A stretch of 64,000 nucleotides of DNA, from contig QANY01011952.1 in NCBI GenBank assembly GCA_003255025.1, positions 619,359 to 683,358 of the forward strand. Reading direction: 5' to 3'. The notes beneath the pieces are model-generated. The model searched no databases. It was not told where the DNA came from and was given only the letters and a program-made list of their open reading frames with translations. Below are positions 39,655 through 49,420 of the stretch, one piece after another. Within the stretch, counting starts at the first letter, position 1, and each line of letters opens with the position of its first letter. The stretch is from Datisca glomerata (taxonomy: Eukaryota > Streptophyta > Magnoliopsida > Cucurbitales > Datiscaceae). The position numbers and the translations under genes are program-made.

Positions 39655-40080
39655 AGTGGGCTTATATAATGGTATGACTCTCGTTGTTATAAATGTATAT
39701 GTTTTGTGTAAGTGGACTTATATAATGGTGTGACTCCCGTTGTTATAAATGTATATGCTTTGTGTAAGTGGGCTTATATAATGGTGTGACTCCCGTTGTT
39801 ATAAATGTATATGCTTTGTGTAAGTGGACTTATATAATGGTGTGAATCCCGTTGTTATAAATGTATATGCTTTGTGTAAGTGGACTTATATAATGGTGTT
39901 ACTCCCGTTGTTATAAATGTATATGCTTTGTGTACGTGGGCTTATATAATGGTGTGACTCCCGATATTATAAATGTATATGCTTTGTATAAGTGAAATTA
40001 TATCCTAATGTGACCCATGTAATATATATATATATATGCTTGTGTAAGTGAATTTACATGTGTTATTCTCATCAGCTTTA
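39655..40080 (+). repeat. 56-bp tandem array, about 7.5 copies
   Basis: Unit starts (agtggNcttatataatggtg) occur at 39655, 39711, 39767, 39823, 39879, 39935, 39991 and about 40047, so the period is exactly 56 bp. The first six units differ at only a few positions and the last two are decayed. The array lies inside the solo LTR. Confidence 0.92.
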
Positions 40081-40486
40081 ATTGTCTATAAGCATGTTAC
40101 TTTCATAAATATGTTTGGGTAAATTGACTTATATGACGATGTGACTCTGATGTTATAATTGTATCATGCATTTGTTATCTGTTTAACCATTTTTTGATAA
40201 TTATTATATTTGGTTAACACTTTGATAATTGATTTCTGTTTAGTTATTAATGTGATTATCATGAGATAAATGTCTGAGTATGATTGATTTTGCGTAGTAT
40301 GTTATCATGTTTGATTCTGTTATATGTATCAGTATGCATTATGTGATTACTTTTTGTCATACGTTGGATTCTGCAAGTTATAAGGTTAATTCATTCAAGT
40401 AGTAATTAAGCAAAATATGAACTTAAGCATGACTTTTAGTTAACAAGAAATCAGGACTGTTCACGTTATGTTCTGTTAAACGAATG

Positions 40487-40920
40487 GGGTGTCATTTGTT
40501 CACGCTTTTATCACGCATAGAGTGTCATCTGTTCATGTTTTGGTCATTCATTGGGTGTCATCTGTAAATATTTTCCGTCACTCATGAGGTGCCATCTATT
40601 CATGTTTTTCATCACCTATGAGTGCCATCTGTTTCGTCGCCCAATTCGTCATGATGTGTTTCCGTTAACGTGTGATCAGTTCTGATTAGGTTGTTAACTA
40701 GATGATATGAAAAGCAAAGATATGTTTAAGATTGTTAAATGATTCTATTTGAGACACGTGTTATCTGCGTGCTATATTAAGCCATGTCATGATCAAGTAT
40801 GTTACTTTATTTCATTTATGTTATATTCAAGTTCAGTTATGTTATATCATGATCAAATACGTTATTTTATTTCATTTATGATACATGTCAAGTTCAGTTA
40901 TGTTATGTCATGATTGCATT
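40487..40920 (+). repeat. two further diverged tandem repeats in the solo LTR
   Basis: At 40487..40640 a unit of about 35 to 45 bp containing gtcatctgttca is repeated four to five times with variation. At 40783..40920 a unit of about 61 bp (tcatgatcaaNtaNgtta) occurs twice plus a partial copy. Confidence 0.65.
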
Positions 40921-41474
40921 TATGACATATGGATGCATATTATTATGTGAGTTTACTTACTGAGTATTTTTAAAATATTCATTCCCCCACAGTTAATTAT
41001 GATGCAGGTGGTGATGGCGAGCAACATGAGTGGAAGACTGTCATAACCAGTTAGATCAGATGAATTTATGTTTTCAGTTTATGATTTGATTAAAAACTTA
41101 GGAAAATGTTTCCTGTTAAACTTGGTTATTCAAGTAGTTTATTTTACGATATGATTTTCTATGAATTATGATGAGTGAACTTCTCATGAATTATGGATTT
41201 CAAGTTTTGACTTTATTTCAGAATATAATTCAGTTTTTCGAGGTTTTATTAATTATGCATTTAAGATACTATCGCTTCCTCTTTTTTATGATTAAGATTT
41301 CGATCATGGATAACTTTAATGTTTCCGCTATTTAAGGTCAGGGTTTTTCCCATCATGGTAAATTAAGAATTTTCAATTTGAGAATTTTCTCAAAATTAGG
41401 GTTTGTTTTGAATTGGAGTTTTCAAAATTGTAAAATTACACGTATGTTTAACCATCGAGGATCGGGGCGTTATA

Positions 41475-41607
41475 GGTTCGTTGTGTTCCATAAATTGATC
41501 AAACAACAGGTAAACTAACTAAAGCTCTATCTACTCCACGTTTTCTCTATCTAAGGAAAAGGCTTCAAGTGAGAACCTGACCCTTCAATTTCAGCTTGAA
41601 GGGAGGA
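41475..41607 (+). pseudogene. copia B RNase H tail and polypurine tract
   Basis: Frames encode the conserved copia C-terminus TKALSTPRFLYLRKRLQVRT followed by PFNFSLKGGC. The nucleotides of the last codons form the polypurine tract ttgaagggagga (41596..41607) directly before the LTR, as is usual in plant copia elements. Confidence 0.8.
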
Positions 41608-41930
41608 TGTTAGAGAGAAGGAGTGAGCTTAGTGAGCTTTAGTTTCAAGGAGTGTAGTTCTCTAATCTTCTCTGTTGCCTACTTGTGATAGAAGTAGTTT
41701 GACAGTTCATTCTCTAACATCCTCGTGTATTGTTAGATAGTAAGTGAGCATGTGTACTTCTCTTTATTCTATCTTCTTGCTAGATAGCTTACCTTCATTG
41801 TACCTTGGTTGTACTTCATCAAATCCATATAAATACAAGTATATGCATAGAACTAAAAAATGAACACTTACTGAGTTTATCATTCTTCTCAAACCCTTTT
41901 CTTCTCCCTTCTCTATCTTTGATTAAGTGT
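41608..41930 (+). repeat. 3' LTR of copia B
   Basis: It begins TGTTAGAGAGAAGGAGTGAG right after the polypurine tract. A TATA-like ccatataaatac at 41827 and a pyrimidine-rich end are LTR-like. The exact 3' end is uncertain: no second LTR copy is available, and the next recognisable sequence is a minus-strand PBS at 41931. Confidence 0.65.
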
Positions 41931-42060
41931 TTCTGATACCAACTTGATGCAGGTGCGAAGAAAAGAAGGAAATTATGTTCCTTCTGCAAGAAAATTCAGA
42001 AATCCTCGAATCCATGATACTTGGCATAACTAACTAGCACTACACCATAGCCATATAATA
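41931..42060 (-). repeat. LTR end with primer-binding site of another copia element
   Basis: On the minus strand the LTR end ...CTGCATCA (41945) is followed at once by AGTTGGTATCAGAA, an initiator tRNA-Met-type PBS (41944..41931). The LTR-like part repeats the segment at 29346 onward. This is a scrap of a minus-strand copia into which copia B probably inserted. Confidence 0.55.
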
Positions 42061-42725
42061 TCGTTACGTTTTAGTTTTGTGTCACTTTATCTTTAATCTC
42101 TGTAAAATCTGTAAACAAATCAAAGAAAGTAAAATATACACAACAACAAATACAAAATATGATAGAATAGGAGAGCAGTTTCTTTACAAAGGACTTGAAC
42201 AATTAGATCTCAAACTACCGCACGCCAACTGCCTTTTCTGTTCATATTTGTAAATCTTGCACCAATAGAGAGGAATTTTCTAAATTCATTGAATTTCCAA
42301 ACTCCACTTCTGAAAATTACAAAGAAGGAATTATATATATTGGCATAACTCATCTTTTGTGTCATCTAGTTTGGAAAAATTTTCTTGCTCTAACTTTTCT
42401 TGAGCTCTTCGGCTAAGCGTGGCTCGGCGGTCTCCCAGAGTTACCCGCTCTTCTAAAATCAAAGAAAGTAAAATATATTAAATTTACAAAAAAAATAGTA
42501 AGTAATAAAATTTAGTCTATATCTCGATCAATCAAAATTACTTTTGATATATATTATTCATAAATCTTGTTTCAACAAATAATTGAATAATGCTCATACA
42601 TGTTGACAAATCTATATATGTCATCGTTATCATCTATAATCACTTTCATGTTTCTATTTAATTACATGACATGATAATATGACGGTCAAAATAAGTCAAT
42701 ATATTGTAATCGTAATTATCTGTGA

Positions 42726-42770
<45 letters not shown>

Positions 42771-43049
42771 TCAATTACCATCTTCTTTAATAAATAAAGG
42801 AGAGGGAGTAAAAGATGCCGATACAGGTAAATGTCTGTTTGCAAATGAGGAGAACACTTAAAACGTATATAATTATTTTTAAGGAATGGAATAAATTAAA
42901 GAGAGAATTTAAATCGCTTTTATTTGTGTGGTTATAAGGACGTAAATCTTTTTGTAAACATATTATTTTAAACACCTACAAAAGAATCTCCAGAAACAGT
43001 AAGAACAACTCCATTTAACAGTCAAAAGATGAAAAAAAAACTTATTACA
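42061..43049. other. spacer downstream of the CLE gene
   Basis: AT-rich DNA with no gene. A 20-bp-plus direct repeat (atcaaagaaagtaaaatat) occurs near 42119 and 42460. A dinucleotide microsatellite lies at 42729..42768. The part nearest 43049 is the likely 3' UTR of the CLE gene. Confidence 0.5.
42729..42768. repeat. (AT)20 microsatellite
   Basis: An uninterrupted run of twenty AT dinucleotides. Confidence 0.97.
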
Positions 43050-44238
43050 TTAAGTTTTCTTTTCCTTTTCCTCTCTTTTCACTCCCTTCTCTTTGGACTT
43101 GGTCCTTCAAAGTTCGTTTCCTCAATTTTGAATTTGTACAGAGAGAGCAAAAGTAAAGCCATAAAGGAATTGATTAAGGCAGTAATTTTTACCAACTGAC
43201 CGAATCAAACTTAACTGAATTGGTTCGGTCGGTTCTTTTTTTATGATAATTATAATCGGTTCGGTTAATTTAAGTAACTGAACTTTCAGTTTGATTATAT
43301 TTTACAATAAACATGTAACCAGTTCGAACCGATTATAACTATTTTTAATATACATATATAAATTAGACATAAATTATAAAAAATTTAATAAATTAAACAT
43401 ATATTATTAAAAATTAGACACACACACACAAATATATATATATATATTAATTGTGTTGAGTGTTGATATTTTTAATTTAGTGACTTTTGTTATTTTTAAA
43501 AAAAAGTTTATAATTGTAGCTGAACCGGTTACAAGTAATCGAACCGAACCGATACTTCGGTTTGGTTCTTTTGGTTACACCGGTTCGGTTTAGTTGGATA
43601 TTTTAAGTAACCGGTGAATTCGGTCGATTATAAAAATATTTTATTAACCGACCGAATCAAACCGTGCACACCCCTATATTTATTGTAACGTGAGATAATT
43701 TTGAAATATAATTTTAATTTATACCTTTTCTTTCAGAAATACACTTATTGAATATTCTTCTTCATCTTTCCGATAATAAGATTATATTTCCATAGCCGTT
43801 TGTAGGTAATTTTATCAGCGAATTTCATTTTCACATTTGTTTACTTACAATTAATAACGATGTAAAGTAGCATGTGTTGACAAATACATTATTACTAAAA
43901 ATATTACAAGAAACTAAATCAAGAAAGAGAGAGGAATACCTATTGTGAATAGGATCAGGTCCATTAGGCACTCGTCTCTTACTCATAAAATTGAGATAAT
44001 CAAGCTGAGGGTGAACCAGCTCGTCTTTACCAATCACAACTTCTGCTTGCCTCAGATTTCCTCTTCCATCACCTGACTCAGATCCCAACTTTGCAGCCGT
44101 TGAATCTTCTTCAAACTCTAAGGAGGTTCCAATTACCAAAAGCCAAATAAAACTACCCATTGCAATCGCTCCAAACACAGCCTTAATATAAGAAGAAGAA
44201 TTTCTACTTATAGTAGTACTAGTACTCCCTCCTCCCAT
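43050..44238 (-). CDS. CLE-family peptide precursor (CLE25-like), two proposed exons
   Basis: Exon 1 (44238..43940) starts MGGGSTSTTISRNSSSYIKA. It has a hydrophobic signal/anchor segment at residues about 20-40 and a variable acidic middle. It ends in the CLE dodecapeptide RRVPNGPDPIHN (residues 88-99), preceded by FMSK, a likely processing region. CLE peptides are secreted, trimmed ligands of leucine-rich-repeat receptor kinases that control meristem, vascular and drought responses. The core VPNGPDPIHN matches Arabidopsis CLE25/26 better than the TDIF group. A GT donor follows at 43939. A candidate exon 2 (43104..43050) completes Arg100 and adds a basic tail (TKSKEKGVKREEKEKKT). CLE25 is also followed by a short basic tail. 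Exon 1 is strong. Exon 2 is inferred from reading frame and a weak acceptor. Without splicing the frame would run to 43831. Confidence 0.82.
43190..43675. mobile_element. MITE-like cggttcgg-rich segment inside the proposed CLE intron
   Basis: Many copies of ggttcggt and its complement accgaacc are spread over about 490 bp. Terminal stretches read gaccgaatcaaac near 43198 and 43649, and the right end is gtgcacacccc. This pattern is typical of plant non-autonomous DNA elements whose ends read ggggtgtgcacggtttgg. The left end and a target duplication could not be fixed. Confidence 0.55.
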
Positions 44239-44282
44239 ATTTTTAAGTTCTTTACTATTATGTCCTTAAAAGATATGAGTTA

Positions 44283-44296
44283 TATCATATATAGGA
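44283..44296 (-). promoter_or_regulatory. possible TATA box of the CLE gene
   Basis: On the minus strand, cctatatatgatata lies about 50 bp upstream of the CLE start codon. The spacing would give a very short 5' UTR, so this is tentative. Confidence 0.3.
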
Positions 44297-44896
44297 CTTC
44301 CTTGGAGAGGATGAAATGAGACAAGGTTATTAATTTCATGGCAGGTGTGGTTTATGGGTATATAAATGTAGAGGGTAAGAGTAGGAGAGGAAAAGAAGGA
44401 ATTTTTTTTTTTTTCACTTAAAGGGTTTAGAAGTAGTTGGGTTTTCTTTATAGAATGGATTGATTCTGTTGCACTTTCTCCAAGTTATAGAAAGAGAAAG
44501 AGAGATAGATGAGAGAGAGAGAGATCAGCGGTATTTGCTTTATACTTAGGAGGGAGGGAATGGGATTATGGGAATTCGACAGTCTTTCTTTTACTCTGGG
44601 ATGTTTTTTTTTTAATTTGTATTTTCATGCGAATACGACAACCAAAATCCTCATCTTAACATCCTTTACTTACAATTGGATGAAAGGAAGAATGTTTTAT
44701 TTTTGTCCCTAGTAACGTGATATCTCTTTTATTTATGCTATGTTGTCTTTTGGAATTGAAGTCTTGTTGAGCAATCTCAATCTCCATCCATGAATTAAGA
44801 AATGTATGGTTGAATGATAAGCCAAAAAAAGAAGAAGCAAGTAAGTACATTAGACGTTCCACAGTTGACTTAAAGGTAATATAGTCCAATTAGTTC
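44297..44896. other. CLE upstream region
   Basis: Contains a poly-T run near 44402 and a (ga)n-rich stretch at about 44490..44526, both common in plant promoters. The rest is AT-rich spacer up to the copia C LTR. No gene is visible. Confidence 0.5.
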
Positions 44897-45060
44897 TGTA
44901 ATTGATCAACTGAATCAGTTGGAATTTAGTCTTTGTTTGTTGGTCTAGTTAATTAAAGAACTTCTTGAATGTATGCAGCTGAGAACTCTCCATAAATAAG
45001 AGTATCTCCTATCTCCAAATTAACTGACATAGAGATCATTGTGTTGCTCAATATTATTCA
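44897..45060 (+). repeat. putative short 5' LTR of copia C
   Basis: Begins TGTAATTGATCAACTGAATC and ends AATATTATTCA just before a PBS. A length of about 164 bp, an inverted motif near the start and a cataaataagag TATA-like site are typical of short plant copia LTRs. The start is chosen from the TG and the family style; no second copy is available to confirm it. Confidence 0.55.
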
Positions 45061-45061
45061 A

Positions 45062-45072
45062 TGGTATTAGAG
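45062..45072 (+). other. primer-binding site of copia C
   Basis: TGGTATTAGAG, one change from the initiator tRNA-Met complement TGGTATCAGAG, directly after the LTR end. Confidence 0.7.
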
Positions 45073-45132
45073 TTGTTGAGAGAATGCATTGAGAGAAGCA
45101 ACAACGACAACGAGTGAAAGTCAATAGTTGCA

Positions 45133-45764
45133 ATGAGTATTAGTAATATATTTATAAATACCTTCAATAATTCTATGTTTATCAAACTAGACAGAGGAAA
45201 TTATGTAATATGGAGGTCTCAGATCGTGCCAGTGCTTACTGAACGTGTTTTTGATAAAATTGTGTTTGGCTTATTGTAAAAGCCACAAAATTAACTAGCA
45301 AATGGAGGCCTAAATCCATAATACACTCTCTAAGAAATATCAAATTCTTTTAGGATCATTAAGGGCTTCAATGAGTGAAGCAGTTCTTGGAACAATTACC
45401 AAATATGAGAATTCTGCAAATGTATGTAGTCATTAGAAGGGATTTTGCAAGTCATTCAAAGGCTAGACTAATGCAATTGAGAGGAACAATATAAATCATC
45501 AAGAAAAGAAGCATGTCTACCACATATTTTTTATGACAATATGAGAAGAGTAGCAAATGGGTCAGCAACTATTGGACAACCAGTTATTGATCAAGAACTA
45601 GTTCTTTATGTGTTAATTGGTCTTGGACCAGACTTTGATTCAGTATGTGTTAATAATACATTAAGAGAAGGACATCTTGGACTTGAAGAAGTTCAGTCCT
45701 TGCCTATGTGCCATCAAAATAGATTAGAAAAGCCACTGCAGAAAATGAGGCAACTGTCAAGACG
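45133..45764 (+). pseudogene. copia C gag, N-terminal part
   Basis: The start codon at 45133 opens MSISNIFINTFNNSMFIKLD, then RGNYVIWRSQIVPVL, the standard UBN2-type copia Gag N-terminus. Frameshifts follow. A second open piece (45541..45764) contains IGQPVIDQELVLYVLIGLGP and EGHLGLEEVQSLPMCHQNRL. It is cut at 45764 by the gypsy LTR. The continuation is at 52498. Confidence 0.8.
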
Positions 45765-46557
45765 TGTTAAGGATCAACCTACACACCAAGTTTCAAGGAT
45801 TCAACATTTTGAAGATGAGCATGATGAAGGCAATGAGAAAATTCAAGAGGTTTCTAGTCCAATTAGCATGCCTCAAGGACAAATAACAAGGTCGCGGTCT
45901 AAGAAGCTTCAACAAGTCTTAATCCATCATTTGCAAGGCTTAGTTAATTCAGCTAGTAAAAGTTTACAAGGACACCAAAGCTTTGGGACAAATGCAGCTC
46001 GAGTTCAATACAACTTAATTCAAGTCCAAGATATTAATGAGTTTAATTAAGTATGTAATGGGTTTTCTATTGGGCTGGATGAAATTTTACTTTATTTAGA
46101 GTCTATTAATTTTATTTAACTTAATATAGACTATTCTTAATTATTATTTAAAATATAATTCGGCTATTTTCTATTTTCGTGTTTTAAGGTTTTAGGAAAT
46201 GTTTGTTTTTAGGAAAACATTTAAATGCTATAAATATGCCTTGGTAGAATATTTTAGGGGTCCAGAATTTATTATTGAAAACCTAAAGGTTATTTTTGCT
46301 TTTATCTTTGTGTTCTTGTAATACATGCTTTAAGAAACATTTAAGTAGATTGATCAGATTCTTGTAGAGTGCTTCGAAACTGGAATTCAGAAATAAGTTT
46401 TCTTTATTCTAGTTCTTGATCATCTATTTAAGAAGTCTATTTTTCTAGCATTTCTTAGGGTTGTTGCCGAATTCATTATTGTGGCTTTCACGTTAATGCT
46501 TCGTGAGTTCCTATACATAAAGTGGTTCTCAGGCTTATTTTTAGAAGTTCCGTATCA
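45765..46557 (+). repeat. 5' LTR of gypsy element C (793 bp)
   Basis: Starts TGTTAAGGATCAACCTACAC and ends TTCCGTATCA. It matches the 3' LTR at 51717..52497 with scattered differences and small indels. Its first ~280 bp are open in the frame that encodes the pol C-terminus in the 3' copy. A TATA-like gctataaatatg lies near 46226. Confidence 0.92.
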
Positions 46558-46559
46558 TT

Positions 46560-46571
46560 TGATATCAGAGC
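46560..46571 (+). other. primer-binding site of gypsy element C
   Basis: TGATATCAGAGC begins two bases after the LTR end, one change from the initiator tRNA-Met complement TGGTATCAGAGC. Confidence 0.75.
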
Positions 46572-47448
46572 TTTAGTTTCTGGAAACAGGTTAACTATTC
46601 TCTTTGTTCTTTCCCTTCGTTATTGTGTTTTTCCTTCAAAGTTCGAAGCCAATATATATCTTTGTCATCCATTTGTAAGGTCATTGAGTTTTCTGCTTTG
46701 TTTTAACTAAAAATCTGAATTTCATTGTTTTAGCTATCATCTTATCATCTTACAATCTTATGATTTTATAATCTCATAATCTTATAATCTTATCACATCA
46801 CAATCTTATGATTTTATAATCTCATAATCTTATAATCTTATCACATCTTATTCATATCTTATCTCTATATTTTAAAATTTGTTATCCTTATTTGTTTATC
46901 TTATCATTATCCTCATCTTTAATTTGAATTTAAATTTAAATTTAAATTCAATTTGAAATTCAATTTAAATTTGAACTCTTATCCATCATTATCCTTATCC
47001 TTATTCTCATATCTTATCATATTCTATCATATTATATATTATCTTATCATATCCTATTCTATCATAAATTATCTTATCGTATCGTATCTTATCATTTGAA
47101 AAAAATTGTATTTTCTATTCCGTACTTTCCTAAGTTCAACACCTTCCAAAATTCATTACTTTCCTAAATTATTTATTTTCCTAAATTTGTTTCTTGCTCA
47201 AACTTGTTTTGAAAATTTCTGTTTTGGAATTCTACACACTACAGGCTACTTTTGAATTGTTTTAAAAGTGTGATTCACCTAAGAACATAAAAGAATTAGT
47301 TAGAGTGGTGTGAGGAAAACTTTGAGTGAAATAATACTTTAGTTAAATACGGGTGACCACCCACCATCTTTTGAGTGCAAACATGTGAGGGAGTGCTGGT
47401 GAGGTCCTTGAATATTTTTTTCTTTGTTTCTAACACTCTATTGTAGCA
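46572..47448 (+). other. leader of gypsy element C with low-complexity repeats
   Basis: Non-coding leader. Between 46735 and 47100 it has a duplicated ~60-bp unit of cttataatctta-type repeats, an aaatttaaattt palindromic run (46921..46975) and a series of atcttatcat units. These look like slippage-derived low-complexity DNA. Confidence 0.6.
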
Positions 47449-48667
47449 ATGTCAAACCAAAGTGGAGATAATGATGTTGATCATGTTCCTGAAGCTATGC
47501 TACGTGAGGCTCAACAAGGAGAGTTTGCACGTTTTAATCGACATATGGAGGCCATGAGGGACGCATTAGAGTATATGGATGCAAGGTTGCAAGCAATTGA
47601 AAGAGCAACTCCAAATCACAACGAAGGGTGAAAATGAGGTGAAAAGCAAGTACCTCAAGTTGATGACTTGGAAGATGATGATTTTGATTATAATGAGGAG
47701 GAGGAGGATATAATTATTGAAATGGTCATGCCTAGAGGAGGAGGAAGAGAAGGTCGCGGTTTTGGTTGAGGTAGAGGGAGAATGCAGGAAAATCAATTTC
47801 ATGGTAGAAACCGAGGCAATGACGATTTTGTAGATAGAAATTGGGAAGCATTAAACTTAAGGTACCTCATTTTCAAGGTATAACTCATATTTGAATGGAA
47901 AAAAAAGGTGGAACTCATATTTGATTGTCATCACATTAGTGAGGAGAAGAGTGCCAAGTTGGCGGTTACACAATTTTTAATTATGCTATAGCTTGGTGGA
48001 ATAAATTGGTGACTAGTAGAATATGAAATTTGGAGAATCCAATTGAGACTTGGCATGATCTCAAGTCTACAATGAAGAAGATATTTGTACCTAGGCATTT
48101 TTATAGGGAACTTGTGTAGAAACTTCAAGTTCTTAGACAAGGCACTAGGGGTGTGGATGATTACTATAAGGAGATGGAAATGCTCATGACTAGAGTTGAT
48201 ATAGAGGAGGATACGAAGATTACTATGTCACGTTTCTTGGCTGGTTTGAACAAGGAGATAGCTGATCGAGTGGATTTGTAACCTTAGTGCAATTAGAGGA
48301 GATGATGGACATTGCCATCAAGGTGAAAAAGTAACTCCAAGGAAGAGTGGCAGCAAGGTATGTTTTCAAACCTTATTCCAACTTTAATTGTACTTGGAAA
48401 AGGGATGGAAATAGTGATTTTAAGGGTGAAAATAAGACTGCTCATGATGGTGCAAAGGGAAAGGCAGATACGATTTAAAAAAAAGTCTAAAATCAAAGAA
48501 CTTAAAGGGAGAAATAGAGACACTAAGTGTTGGAAGTGTCAAGGTGTAGGTCATATTAGCAAGAAGTTCCCTAATAGGAGAACTATGACCCTACAAAATG
48601 ATGAGATAGTGACTGATAAAGAAAAGGGTAACAATGAAAGTGAGGAGGAGGAGATGGCCGAATTGTA
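47449..48667 (+). pseudogene. gag of gypsy element C
   Basis: Starts MSNQSGDNDVDHVPEAMLRE at 47449, with a coiled-coil-like stretch (MRDALEYMDARLQAIERA), then frameshifts. The capsid region appears in pieces around 47830..48300 (WEALNLRYLIF-like, LVTSRI, YYKEMEMLMTRVDIEEDTKI). The zinc knuckle at 48528..48575 reads CWKCQGVGHISKKF: the final Cys of CX2CX4HX4C is replaced by Phe. An acidic tail (NNESEEEEMAEL) ends at 48667. Confidence 0.8.
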
Positions 48668-49420
48668 GAGTTGTAGTTAAGGAAGCATTGAAGATTCGAT
48701 TAGGGCGATGTGTTAGTAAGAAGACGTGCTCTTAACACCCAATTGAAAGAGGAATGTCATGAGGAGCAACGAGACAACATGTTCCATATAATGTGTCATG
48801 TTCAAAGCGAAGCATGTAGTGTGATTATCTATGGTGGGAGTTGCACTAATGTGGTGGGTACATTATTAATTAATTGGTTAAGGGTGTCTACTACCCTACA
48901 CCCACGACCATACAAGCTTAAATGGCTTAATGATTATGGTGAGGTCAAGGTGAATAGGCAATCTATTATCTCATTTTCAATTGGTAAATATCAAGATGAA
49001 GTGTTGTGTGATGTGGTTCCTATTCATGCTAAAGATGTTTTGCTTGGTGGACCATGGTAATTTGATAGGAGAGCTATACATGATGGGTACCTAAATAGGT
49101 ATTCATTCACCAATGATGGTTGAAAGACTATACTTACACCATTTTCCTCAAAAGAGGTGTATGAAGATCAATGTAAAATGAAAAGGATGAGAGTGGAGGC
49201 TGAAAAGAAAGAAATAAAGAGTAAGAAAAGTGCTTTAGAGAGTAAAAATAAAAAGGAGAGAAAAACACAAAGAGTGTGAGTTTAATAGCCAAGACAAGTA
49301 AGGTTAGACATGCATTGTACTCTAATCGACATATATTTATACTCTTGTACAAAGGGGCTTATTTTGCAACTAATGAACTTAACCTCTCTAAGCTTAGTGT
49401 GTTTGTTGATCTTTCTTAAT
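48668..49420 (+). pseudogene. aspartic protease region of gypsy element C
   Basis: The frame 48710..49060 contains RRALNTQLKEECHEEQRDNM, then CSVIIYGGSCTNVV, then VDVVPI-like CDVVPIHAKDVLLGGPW. In related elements the active-site loop reads IIDGGSCTNVA, so the catalytic Asp is changed to Tyr here. The linker to reverse transcriptase (49061..49420) is Lys/Arg-rich and frameshifted. Confidence 0.8.

Larger units (their letters stand above)
38329..41474 (+). mobile_element. solo LTR of a gypsy (Tekay/Del-like) element, 3146 bp, TSD GGTTC
   Basis: It starts TGTAATATCCCGAATCTTCG and ends CGAGGATCGGGGCGTTATA, which are near-complementary ends of the TGTAACNCCCCG...CGGGGNGTTACA type seen in Del/Tekay chromovirus LTRs (the final CA is mutated to TA). 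A perfect 5-bp direct repeat GGTTC flanks it (38324..38328 and 41475..41479), and it interrupts copia RNase H. No internal domain is present, so it is a solo LTR. It contains a long pyrimidine-rich tract and a 56-bp tandem array. Orientation is taken from the TG-end sequence and is less certain than the boundaries. Confidence 0.88.
36990..41930 (+). mobile_element. Ty1/copia element B, 5'-truncated, split by a solo LTR
   Basis: A plus-strand copia 3' half: reverse transcriptase and RNase H (36990..38328), interrupted by a 3.1-kb solo LTR, then the RNase H tail and polypurine tract (41475..41607) and the 3' LTR from 41608. Removing the insertion and one copy of its GGTTC duplication restores an uninterrupted copia alignment. 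Integrase, protease, gag and the 5' LTR are missing. Confidence 0.85.
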
